Assembly (NCBI RefSeq): GCF_010686705.1
Contig: NZ_JAAGWY010000005.1
Coordinates: 281,213 to 345,212, forward strand
DNA length: 64,000 nucleotides
Reading direction: 5' to 3'
DNA from: Leifsonia tongyongensis
GTDB taxonomy: Bacteria > Actinomycetota > Actinomycetes > Actinomycetales > Microbacteriaceae
Both the position numbers and the translations under genes were made by a program. Below are positions 15,637 to 23,508 of the stretch, piece by piece; position 1 is the first letter of the stretch, and the number at the start of each line of letters is the position of its first letter. Under the pieces are notes generated by a model. The model ran no database searches. It was not told the DNA's origin and was given only the letters and a program-made list of their open reading frames with translations.

Positions 15637-16875
15637 ATGGCACACGACAAACCCGCAAGCATCCTTTCGCAGCCCACCGCCGTGTGGGCGGTGGCATTCG
15701 CCTCCGTGATCGCATTCATGGGAATCGGTCTCGTCGACCCGATCCTCCCCGCCATCGCCGAGAGTCTCAGAGCCACACCCACCCAGACGGAGATGCTGTT
15801 CACGAGCTACCTCCTCATCACCGGCGTAGCGATGTTCTTCACCAGCTGGCTCTCCAGCCGGATCGGCGCGAAGCGGACGCTCCTGATCGGGCTCGCCCTG
15901 ATCGTCGTCTTCGCGCTCGCGGCCGGCCTCTCCCAGAACGTGGAATCGATCATCGGGTTCCGCGCGGGCTGGGGTCTCGGCAACGCCCTGTTCATCTCCA
16001 CCGCTCTCGCCACGATCGTGGGCGCGGCGTCCGGGGGAACCTCCTCGGCGATCATCCTGTACGAGGCGGCCCTCGGGCTGGGCATCGCGATCGGCCCGCT
16101 GCTCGGCGGCCTTCTCGGCAGCTGGAGCTGGCGGGGTCCGTTCTTCGGCACCGCGACACTCATGGCGATCGGTTTCATCGCGATAGCCACACTGCTGCGC
16201 AAGGATCCCGAGAAGCTCACGCCCACACCCCTGTCCGCGCCGTTCCGGGCCCTCGCGAACCCGTCTCTGGGTTTCCTGGCGGCCGCCGCCCTGTTCTACA
16301 ACATCGGCTTCTTCGTGCTGCTCGCCTACACGCCCTTCGCGCTCGTGCCCCTCGGGGTCTCGAGCGCTATCAGCCTGGGCTTCATCTTCTTCGGCTGGGG
16401 GGTGTCGCTGGCGGTCACGTCCGTCTGGGTCGCGCCATTGCTCACCCGCTGGCTGCCGCGCACCCGGGTTCTCTGGATCGTGATGCCGCTTCTCGCCGTC
16501 GACCTCGCGGCGGCCGGCCTCGTCATCGGGTCGGTGTTCGGGCTGATCGTCTGCGTCATCGTGGGCGGCCTGCTGCTGGGCATCCTGAACACCGTGCTCA
16601 CCGAGTGCGTGATGGAGGCGACCGACCTGCCGCGCGCCGTCGCATCCAGCGCATACTCCGGTGTGCGGTTCCTCGGTGGGGCGATCGCGCCGCCCGCCGC
16701 GACGCTGCTGGCCGCGATGTTCACCGCAGCGACGCCGTTCTACGCCGCCGCGATCTCGGTGCTCGTGGCGACCGCGCTCATCATGATCGGCCACCGCCAC
16801 CTCAAGCGCGTGGACGGAGTCGAGGGGTCGCTCCTCGAAGAGGCCGAGGCCCTCACCCTCGCCGACGCCTCCTGA
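15637..16875 (+). CDS. MFS drug/metabolite efflux transporter
   Basis: 412 residues with about 12 membrane helices. Helix 1 reads FASVIAFMGIGLVDPILPAIA, with the loop 2-3 motif SSRIGAKRTLLIG, typical of drug:H+ antiporters (DHA1). Helix 5 carries GIAIGPLLGGLLG, motif C of antiporters, which favours export. The start at 15637 is chosen over 15595 because GGGAG lies upstream and the longer form overlaps the regulator. It shares an operon with the MarR gene. The substrate is unknown. Confidence 0.9.
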   Translation: MAHDKPASILSQPTAVWAVAFASVIAFMGIGLVDPILPAIAESLRATPTQTEMLFTSYLLITGVAMFFTSWLSSRIGAKRTLLIGLALIVVFALAAGLSQNVESIIGFRAGWGLGNALFISTALATIVGAASGGTSSAIILYEAALGLGIAIGPLLGGLLGSWSWRGPFFGTATLMAIGFIAIATLLRKDPEKLTPTPLSAPFRALANPSLGFLAAAALFYNIGFFVLLAYTPFALVPLGVSSAISLGFIFFGWGVSLAVTSVWVAPLLTRWLPRTRVLWIVMPLLAVDLAAAGLVIGSVFGLIVCVIVGGLLLGILNTVLTECVMEATDLPRAVASSAYSGVRFLGGAIAPPAATLLAAMFTAATPFYAAAISVLVATALIMIGHRHLKRVDGVEGSLLEEAEALTLADAS

Positions 16876-16896
16876 GCCGCCTCGCGCCCGACTCTT

Positions 16897-16963
16897 GACG
16901 CCGAGCACAGAGTTCTTCCCGTTTCAACGCACTCATAACGGGAACAACCCTGTGCTCGGCGTC
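16897..16963. terminator. Bidirectional terminator/palindrome between convergent genes
   Basis: Outer arms GACGCCGAGCACAG (16897-16910) and its exact complement (16950-16963) enclose inner arms TTCCCGTT (16916-16923) and AACGGGAA (16937-16944). The 3' arm overlaps the LacI stop codon. The frame GACGCCGA-N5-GAGTTCT is shared with the palindrome at 45384-45448. Confidence 0.75.
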
Positions 16964-17984
16964 AGTCGCGGCGCGGGGGAGCGGTGCTGGCGCGCTCGAT
17001 GAGGGTGACCGGCATCTTGAGGGAGCGGGCACGCGGCTCGCCGCCGTTCAATTCGTCGAGCAGGATGCGCGCGGCGACCGCTCCCTGTTCGAACGGATCC
17101 TGCGCCATCGTGGTCAGGCCGAACGACTCCGCAAAGTCGTGGTTGTCGATGCCGATCACCGACAGGTCGTCCGGGACGCGCAGCCCGTGGTCGTAGGCGG
17201 CGAGGATCGCCCCCATCGCCATCTCGTCCGAGCCGGCGAACACCGCAGTGGGGCGCGGGCCGGGCCGGTCGAGCAGCGTGTTCATCGCCGCGCGGCTGAG
17301 CGGGAGGGAGAAGCCGCCCGGGATGATCCACTCGCGGCGCACCGGGATGCCGGCATCCCGGAGCGCATCCTGGAACCCGTGCATCCGCCCGATCGGAACC
17401 TGGCGGTTGAGACCCTCCTCGTCCTCGCCGCCGAGGTGTGCGATGTCACGGTGCCCGAGGGCGATCAGGTGCTCCGTCGCCCTCCGTGCCGTGCCGCGCT
17501 CGTCGATGCCTACACTGCGCAAGCCGCGGACGGGACCCCCGACGACGATCGTCGGATGCCCGGTGGATGCGAGCTGGTGGCGCTCGTCCGCCGTGAAATC
17601 CAGGCACATCGCGAGGAGTGCATCCGTGCGCTTCCGCAGGATCGTGCGGTGGAAGACGCGCTCGCGATCCCCGCGATGACCGCCCAGGTTGAACAGGATC
17701 ATGTCGTAGCTCGCCGAGCGGAGCTCAGCGTCGACGCCTTCGAGCACAGAGGTGTAGAACCAGCGGCTCACCGACGGGACCACGACGCCCATCGCGAGGG
17801 TGCGGCCGCTCGCGAGACCCGACGCGCTCGAGGACGCGACGTAACCGAGCTCATCCGCCGCCCGGCGCACCCGCGCGCGGGTCTTGTCGGAGACGTTCGG
17901 AAGCCCGCGGAGGGCGCGCGACACCGTCGCAGTCGAAACGCCCGTCGCTCGCGCAACCTCGTCGATGCCAGCCACGTGACTCAC
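16962..17984 (-). CDS. LacI-family regulator of the alpha-glucoside operon
   Basis: 340 residues from GTG 17984. The helix-turn-helix is IDEVARATGVSTATVSRALRGL (about 7-28) with a hinge helix near residue 55, followed by the sugar-binding core (MGVVVPSVSRWFYTSVLEGVD ... VIGIDNHDFAESFGLTTM). It is the last gene of the operon lipoprotein-permease-permease-small protein-regulator. The paired AAGCGCTT-type operators at 21642-21668, between the operon and the divergent glucosidase, are its expected targets, with a maltose-type inducer. Confidence 0.9.
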   Translation of the reverse strand: MSHVAGIDEVARATGVSTATVSRALRGLPNVSDKTRARVRRAADELGYVASSSASGLASGRTLAMGVVVPSVSRWFYTSVLEGVDAELRSASYDMILFNLGGHRGDRERVFHRTILRKRTDALLAMCLDFTADERHQLASTGHPTIVVGGPVRGLRSVGIDERGTARRATEHLIALGHRDIAHLGGEDEEGLNRQVPIGRMHGFQDALRDAGIPVRREWIIPGGFSLPLSRAAMNTLLDRPGPRPTAVFAGSDEMAMGAILAAYDHGLRVPDDLSVIGIDNHDFAESFGLTTMAQDPFEQGAVAARILLDELNGGEPRARSLKMPVTLIERASTAPPRRD

Positions 17985-17994
17985 CGATCCGTCG

Positions 17995-18228
17995 TCAGGA
18001 ACCCTTGTGAAGCCGGTCCCCGGACTCCTGCTGGGCGGCGCGCAAACGGATGCGCGCGCGCCATAGCAGGCCGAGGATGATGACGAGAGCGAGCAGCGTC
18101 AACGCCCAGCCGAGGGCATCGGCGCCCGTGAGTTCGCTCACGATCGTAACGACGAGCATCACGAAGGCGAAGAAGCCCACGAAGCCGATTCCCACGTCCA
18201 CGTAGTAGGCGGGATCACTCCTGCGCAT
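17995..18228 (-). CDS. Small two-helix membrane protein in the sugar ABC operon
   Basis: 77 residues with two membrane helices (about 11-32 and 38-57) and a basic C-terminal tail (RARIRLRAAQQ). It starts three bases after the stop of the second permease and ends ten bases before the LacI start, so it is part of the operon. It has no ATPase or binding motif. It is not a standard subunit of maltose importers; a role in stabilising the permease is only a guess. Confidence 0.75.
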   Translation of the reverse strand: MRRSDPAYYVDVGIGFVGFFAFVMLVVTIVSELTGADALGWALTLLALVIILGLLWRARIRLRAAQQESGDRLHKGS

Positions 18229-18231
18229 CGG

Positions 18232-19152
18232 TCAGCCCTTCACGCCCCCGGCGGTCAGGCCGGCAACGATGCGACGCTGGAAGATCAGCACCAGGATGAT
18301 GATCGGGATCGTCACAATGGTCCCCGCCGCCATCACCGCTGTGTACGGCTCCTGGTGCGGCTGGCTGCCGGTGAAGCTCGCGATCGCGACCGTCACCGGT
18401 TGCGTCGCGTCACTGGACAGCTGGCTGGAGATCAGGAACTCGTTCCAGGAGGAGATGAACGCGAGGATGGCCGTGGTGAACACGGCCGGGGCGGCGAGCG
18501 GAAGGATGATCTTGCGGAACGCCTGGGCCTGGGTGCACCCGTCGATCCTGGCCGACTCCTCCAGATCCCACGGCATCTCGCGGAAGAACGAGGTGAGCGT
18601 GAAGACCGTCAGGGGGAGGACGAACGAGATCTCCGGGATGATCAGGGCCTGGTATGTACCGATCCAACCGATGTTCGTGAACAGCTGGAACAGCGGCGTG
18701 ATCAGCGCGACGCCGGGGAACATCGAGGCGCCCAGGATGATGCCGAGCACGATGCCCTTGCCGAGGAAGTCGAGCCGGGCGAGCGCGTACGAAGCGAAGA
18801 TGCCGACCAGAAGCCCGACGATCGTCACGCAGATACCGATGAAGAGGCTGTTCAGGATCGCCTGGACGAGGTGGTTGCCGCCGCTCGTGGAGAGCGCATA
18901 GGCGTAGTTGTCCAGGGTCCAGTGCGTCGGGACAGGCGTCGTCTCGAACGTGTAGCCGACGTCGCGGAACGACGTGACCACCATCCAGTAGAACGGGATG
19001 ACGCACCAGAGAACCACGACGAGCGCGCTGACGCCCGTGCGGATGCCCTGGTTGCGGCGCCGGCGGTGGAACTTCTTCTTCGCTTCGACGTCGAGCGTGT
19101 GCGAGGGGCCTTTGCCCGCGGTGGCCGTTGAGGGGCCGGCGACGGTGGTCAT
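18232..19152 (-). CDS. Carbohydrate ABC transporter permease (MalG-like)
   Basis: 306 residues with six membrane helices. The EAA loop that docks with the ATPase is EESARIDGCTQAQAFRKIILPLAAPAV. It overlaps the upstream permease by four bases (ATGA). It forms the membrane channel with the MalF-like protein and takes up a di- or oligosaccharide delivered by the lipoprotein. No ATPase gene is in the operon, as is usual in actinobacteria, where one shared MsiK-type ATPase energises several importers. Confidence 0.95.
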   Translation of the reverse strand: MTTVAGPSTATAGKGPSHTLDVEAKKKFHRRRRNQGIRTGVSALVVVLWCVIPFYWMVVTSFRDVGYTFETTPVPTHWTLDNYAYALSTSGGNHLVQAILNSLFIGICVTIVGLLVGIFASYALARLDFLGKGIVLGIILGASMFPGVALITPLFQLFTNIGWIGTYQALIIPEISFVLPLTVFTLTSFFREMPWDLEESARIDGCTQAQAFRKIILPLAAPAVFTTAILAFISSWNEFLISSQLSSDATQPVTVAIASFTGSQPHQEPYTAVMAAGTIVTIPIIILVLIFQRRIVAGLTAGGVKG

Positions 19153-20186
19153 TGTGCCTTCACACCCTTCTGCTGGTTCTCGGTCGTTCGCACGACGTTC
19201 GCTCCGAGGAACCGGACGAAGACGAACGCGACGAGGAAGATGATGAGGAACGTGATCGTCGACAGGGCGGACGCGGCGTTGAAGCCTTGCCTGATCTGTT
19301 TGACCACGAGTATCGACAGGGTGGTCGTGGCATTACCGGTGCCACCACCTCCACCGGTGAGGATCTGCGGGAGGTCGTAGATACGGAGCGCGTCGAGCGT
19401 GCGGAACAGGATCGCTACGAGAAGCGCCGGTTTCACGAGCGGAAGCGTGACTCTCATGAATCGCTGGAAGGTCGTCGCTCCGTCCATCTTCGCGGCCTCG
19501 TAGACCTCCTCGGGGATGATCTGCAGTCCGGCGAGGATGAGCAGCGCCATGAACGGCGTCGTCTTCCACGTGTCGGCGATGATGACGGCGAATCGGGACG
19601 CCCATTCGTCGCTGGTCCAGAGGACGTGCAGACCGAGGAGGGCGTTGGCGGCGCCGGCGACCGAGAAGATGAAGAACCACAGCTTCGCGGTGACTGCGGT
19701 CGGGATCGCCCACGGGATCAGGATGGCGGCGCGGACGAGGCCGCGTCCGCGGAAGGTGCGGTTCATGATGAACGCGAACCACATTCCGAGGATGGTCTCG
19801 AGGATAACCGTCGTGACGGTGAAGAAGAAGGTCACGAAGACCGCGTTCCAGAACTGCGAGCCCAGGCTGCCTGGGGGACAGCTGACGGTGGTGCCGTTGG
19901 GGCCGGCGCACTGCTGGAGCAGCCAGTGCGTGTAGTTCTGGAAGCCGGCGAACCCGCCCTGCACGAACAGCCCGGTCGCGGGATCGAGGCCGGCGTCTTT
20001 CTGGAAGGACATGATGATCGCGCTGACGACCGGATAACCGATCACGATGGCCAGCATGACCATCGTCGGCGCGATCAGATAGATCGCCCACCGGGCCTCA
20101 CGCCCACGGGCCTTCTTGGCCCCCGCCCGGAGTGTCGGCTTCTTGGTGGGTGTCTCGGGTGGTGCGGCGACTTTCGAGGTAGACAT
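19149..20186 (-). CDS. Carbohydrate ABC transporter permease (MalF-like)
   Basis: 345 residues. A basic N-terminal tail is followed by six or seven helices. The EAA loop is YEAAKMDGATTFQRFMRVTLPLVKPAL. A periplasmic loop after helix 1 (DAGLDPATGLFVQGGFAGFQNYTHWL) is typical of MalF/LacF-type subunits. It sits between the binding protein and the MalG-like permease, with translational coupling to the latter. GAGAC, near the start, is only a weak ribosome site. Confidence 0.95.
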   Translation of the reverse strand: MSTSKVAAPPETPTKKPTLRAGAKKARGREARWAIYLIAPTMVMLAIVIGYPVVSAIIMSFQKDAGLDPATGLFVQGGFAGFQNYTHWLLQQCAGPNGTTVSCPPGSLGSQFWNAVFVTFFFTVTTVILETILGMWFAFIMNRTFRGRGLVRAAILIPWAIPTAVTAKLWFFIFSVAGAANALLGLHVLWTSDEWASRFAVIIADTWKTTPFMALLILAGLQIIPEEVYEAAKMDGATTFQRFMRVTLPLVKPALLVAILFRTLDALRIYDLPQILTGGGGGTGNATTTLSILVVKQIRQGFNAASALSTITFLIIFLVAFVFVRFLGANVVRTTENQQKGVKAQ

Positions 20187-20281
20187 CGGCGTCTCCTTGA
20201 GGTGAGGAAGCTAGTGGTTGGGGATGTCCCGGGCGGCGGAGCGTGAGACTCCACCGCCCGGGATCGATCGGTTCCCTTGGA

Positions 20282-21565
20282 TCAGCCGCCAGAGGTAGCC
20301 GACTGGATGGCGGCCGCCATGTCCTTCAGCGCCTGGTCGACCGACTTGTCGCCCTTCAGGGCAGCGTAGGCGTTGTCCTGAACAGCGGTGGTGATGGCCG
20401 GGTAGAACGGCGAGACCGGACGCGGTACCGCGTTCGCAATCGACGTCTTCAGCGTGGACAGGTACGGCAGCTGGGTGTTCAGCGCGGCGTCGTCGTACAG
20501 GGCCGAGAGCACCGGAGCCAGCGAGCCCTGGGTCACGAAGAACTTCTGCGATTCTTCGCTCTGCAGGAACTTGAGGAACGCGAATGCGGTCGCCTTGTGC
20601 TTGGAGTACACGCTGATCGCGGCGTTGTGTCCACCGAGGCTGGAGACACCCGGTCCGCTCACACCCGGGAGGGGTGCGATGCCGAAGGTGTTCTTGACCG
20701 TCGAGCTACCGTCGGTCTTGGCCAGGTTGTACACGTACGGCCAGTTGCGCAGGAACAGGAGCTTGCCCGCTTCGAAGGCGATGCGGCCCTGCTCCTCCTG
20801 GTAGGTGATGGCTTCGGCGGGGATGTCACCGTTCTTGAACGCATCCGTCAGACGGGTCAGTCCGGCGTTGGCTTCGGCGCTGTCCACCTTCACGGTCTTG
20901 CCGTCGTCGGCGACGATGGCGCCTCCGTTGGTGTTGATGGCTTCAGCGGCGTTCACCGTGAGACCCTCGTACTTCGCGAACTGTCCCGCGTAGCATCCGA
21001 TTTTGTGCGCCTTCGCGATCGCGCAGTCCTTGATCATGTCGGCCCAGGTGGCGGGCGGCGTGGGTACCAGGTCTTTGCGGTAGTAGAGAATGCCTCCATC
21101 CGAGGTTTGCGGTGCTGCGTACTGTGTGCCGTTGTAGGTACCGGACTTGACGGTCGGCGCGAGGAGCGCCGAGTTGTCCATCTTCAGGCTTCCGGTCAGG
21201 GGCTGCAGCCATCCCTTGGCGGCGAACTCACCCGTCCACACCACGTCGACATCGACGACGTCGTAGTTCGGGTCCTTCGCCTGGAAGTGCTGCACGAGGT
21301 CGTCGTGCTGCTGGTCGGCCTGGTCGGTCTGCTCTTTGAACGTGACCTTCTCGTCAGGGTGTGCTGAGTTCCACTTGTCGAGAAGAGGGCGTACGACGTT
21401 GCTGTTGTCCTTGCCCTGGACATAGGTGATCGGACCCTTGCCCGTGAGGTTGGCGCCGGCGTCTCCGCCTGACGATCCACCAGATGACCCCCCGCCGGTA
21501 CATCCGGCGAGTGCGATACCGAGGACGGCGACTCCGGCTATGACGGAGAGACGTGCTGCTTTCAT
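20282..21565 (-). CDS. Sugar-binding lipoprotein of the alpha-glucoside ABC transporter
   Basis: 427 residues from ATG 21565 (AGGAG upstream; the longer frame to 21646 would cross the operator region). A type II signal peptide ends in the lipobox IALAGC (C22). The mature protein is a family 1 solute-binding protein (GPITYVQGKDNSNVVRPLLDKWNSAHPDEKVTFKE ... VWTGEFAAKGWL ... RNWPYVYNL). It captures maltose-type oligosaccharides outside the membrane and passes them to the two permeases. Adjacent divergent GH13 alpha-glucosidase supports the substrate class. Confidence 0.93.
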   Translation of the reverse strand: MKAARLSVIAGVAVLGIALAGCTGGGSSGGSSGGDAGANLTGKGPITYVQGKDNSNVVRPLLDKWNSAHPDEKVTFKEQTDQADQQHDDLVQHFQAKDPNYDVVDVDVVWTGEFAAKGWLQPLTGSLKMDNSALLAPTVKSGTYNGTQYAAPQTSDGGILYYRKDLVPTPPATWADMIKDCAIAKAHKIGCYAGQFAKYEGLTVNAAEAINTNGGAIVADDGKTVKVDSAEANAGLTRLTDAFKNGDIPAEAITYQEEQGRIAFEAGKLLFLRNWPYVYNLAKTDGSSTVKNTFGIAPLPGVSGPGVSSLGGHNAAISVYSKHKATAFAFLKFLQSEESQKFFVTQGSLAPVLSALYDDAALNTQLPYLSTLKTSIANAVPRPVSPFYPAITTAVQDNAYAALKGDKSVDQALKDMAAAIQSATSGG

Positions 21566-21641
21566 TTCACTCCTCGTTGAGCTGCTTGGTGCAGGCGCGG
21601 TTGCGTCTTGGTTCGTCACGCTATACCGTGACCCGGTGATG

Positions 21642-21668
21642 TGCAAGCGTTTTACGTAAGCGCTTGCA
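21642..21668. promoter_or_regulatory. Paired LacI operators between the uptake operon and alpha-glucosidase
   Basis: TGCAAGCG (21642-21649) and its complement CGCTTGCA (21661-21668) flank 11 bases. The right part contains the perfect AAGCGCTT core (21658-21665) and the left part a variant, AAGCGTTT (21645-21652), 13 bases apart. A second inverted repeat, GTCACG-N6-CGTGAC (21615-21632), holds a TATAC element. Confidence 0.7.
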
Positions 21669-21686
21669 TCACGATTTGGAGCCGAA

Positions 21687-23384
21687 ATGATTGAGAAACC
21701 AGACGGCTGGTCCTCTCCCCGGACGGGGGCCGCCGAGTTGGCGGACTGGTGGCGGGATGCGGTGATCTACCAGATCTACCCGCGGTCGTTCGCCGACTCC
21801 GACGGCGACGGGATCGGAGACCTGCGCGGGGTCGTCGAGCATCTGGATTATCTCGCCGAGCTCGAGATAGATGCGGTCTGGCTCTCGCCGTTCTATGTCT
21901 CGCCCCAGGCCGATGCTGGGTACGATGTCGCCGACTACCGCGATGTCGATCCCCTCTTCGGCACACTGGCCGACTTCGACGCCCTCCTCGCCGCCGCCCA
22001 CCGCCGAGGACTGCGGGTGATCATCGACCTCGTGCCGAACCACACGTCCAATGAGCACCCCTGGTTCCGGGAGGCGGTCGAATCCGTGCCGGGCAGCGTC
22101 GCCCGTGACCGTTACCTGTTCCGCGACGGTCGGGGCGAACGCGGTGCACTCCCGCCCAACAACTGGACATCGGTCTTCGGCGGATCCGCGTGGACACGTG
22201 TCGACGATGGCCGCGCCGATCCGCAGTGGTACCTGCACCTGTTCGACCCCAGGCAGCCCGATCTCAACTGGCGCAATCCGGCAGTGGTGCGGGAGTTCGA
22301 CGACATCCTCCGGTTCTGGCTGGATCGCGGAGTGGATGGCTTTCGCGTCGACGTCGCACACGGACTGATGAAGCACGAAGACCTTCCCGACTGGCACGAG
22401 AAGTCTGCCGAGCTCGAAGGCGGCGGCAATCGCGGCCCGATGTGGGATCACGACGATGTGCATGACATCTATCGCGGCTGGAACAGTGTGCTCTCCAGTT
22501 ACGGTGATGACCACATCCTCGTCGCAGAGGCGTGGGTTGCGCCTGCCGAACGTCTCAGCCGCTACGTCCGCAGCGACGAAATGCAGCAGGCGTTCAATTT
22601 CGACTTCATGACGGTCGGGTGGGATGCGCTCGCCATGCGGGCATCCATCGACCGTGCTCTCGAGACGAACGCCGCCGTCGGCGCGACGACCACCTGGGTG
22701 CTGTCGAACCACGATGTCGTTCGGCACGCCTCGCGGTTCGGACTCGCCGATCCGACCGCCTGGCCAAAAGGGATCGGAGCGCACGAGGAACAGCCGGATG
22801 CAGCGCTCGGCCTTCGTCGCGCCCGCGCCGCCAGCCTGTTCGTCTTCGCGCTGCCGGGATCCGCCTATCTCTATGAAGGCGAGGAACTCGGATTGCCGGA
22901 CCACACCCTCCTCCCCGACGAGCTTCGGCAGGATCCCAGCTTCTTCAGAACCGGGGGAGATGAGACCGGCCGTGACGGCGCCCGCGTCCCCTTTCCCTGG
23001 CGATCGGATGCTCCCGCGTTCGGCTTCAGCCCGTCGGGGGCGGCCTGGCTGCCGCAGCCGGAGAGCTATGGAGAACTCGCCGTCGACAAGCAGGATGGGG
23101 ATCCCGCCTCGACCCTCGAGCTGTACCGCACGGCCCTCGGACTTCGGCGCGCGTCGGGACTCGGCCGCGGCACACTCGTCTGGAACGAGAACGAGACGGA
23201 CGTGTCGCGACTCGCCTTCACCAACGGCCGGATGCACGTGCTGATGAATTTCGGGGCGATTCCGATCCCCGTGCCGGACGGAGCGACAGTCGTCGTCGCC
23301 AGCGCCCCTGACGCGATCGTGGAAGGCCGCCTGGCCGCCCATTGCACGGTGTGGTTCACGGTCCAGCCCGTCGCGGGGCGCTGA
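21687..23384 (+). CDS. GH13 alpha-glucosidase (oligo-1,6-glucosidase/maltase type)
   Basis: 565 residues with no signal peptide, so cytoplasmic. The four GH13 motifs are present: DLVPNH (114-119), GFRVDVAHG with nucleophile D222, VAEAW with acid/base E281, and LSNHD with D343. The start YQIYPRSFADSDGDGIGDLRG is typical of the oligo-1,6-glucosidase/alpha-glucosidase subfamilies. GGAG precedes the ATG. It would hydrolyse maltose and related oligosaccharides brought in by the divergent ABC importer. The shared operator region gives joint control. Confidence 0.95.
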   Translation: MIEKPDGWSSPRTGAAELADWWRDAVIYQIYPRSFADSDGDGIGDLRGVVEHLDYLAELEIDAVWLSPFYVSPQADAGYDVADYRDVDPLFGTLADFDALLAAAHRRGLRVIIDLVPNHTSNEHPWFREAVESVPGSVARDRYLFRDGRGERGALPPNNWTSVFGGSAWTRVDDGRADPQWYLHLFDPRQPDLNWRNPAVVREFDDILRFWLDRGVDGFRVDVAHGLMKHEDLPDWHEKSAELEGGGNRGPMWDHDDVHDIYRGWNSVLSSYGDDHILVAEAWVAPAERLSRYVRSDEMQQAFNFDFMTVGWDALAMRASIDRALETNAAVGATTTWVLSNHDVVRHASRFGLADPTAWPKGIGAHEEQPDAALGLRRARAASLFVFALPGSAYLYEGEELGLPDHTLLPDELRQDPSFFRTGGDETGRDGARVPFPWRSDAPAFGFSPSGAAWLPQPESYGELAVDKQDGDPASTLELYRTALGLRRASGLGRGTLVWNENETDVSRLAFTNGRMHVLMNFGAIPIPVPDGATVVVASAPDAIVEGRLAAHCTVWFTVQPVAGR

Positions 23385-23457
23385 GGGCGAACGGGATGGT
23401 CTGGGTAAGGACGCAGGAGTGACCTCGCGAGCGCAGCTCGCTCGGCGCTGGCGTCGC

Positions 23458-23476
23458 GGGATCGCGGTGCGATCCC
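23458..23476. terminator. Hairpin downstream of the alpha-glucosidase gene
   Basis: GGGATCGC and GCGATCCC pair perfectly around a 3-base loop and are followed by TTCAG. It lies between the glucosidase stop and the next promoter. Confidence 0.55.
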
Positions 23477-23508
23477 TTCAGCTCCAGCGCGCAGCGTAGG
23501 CTCGAATC

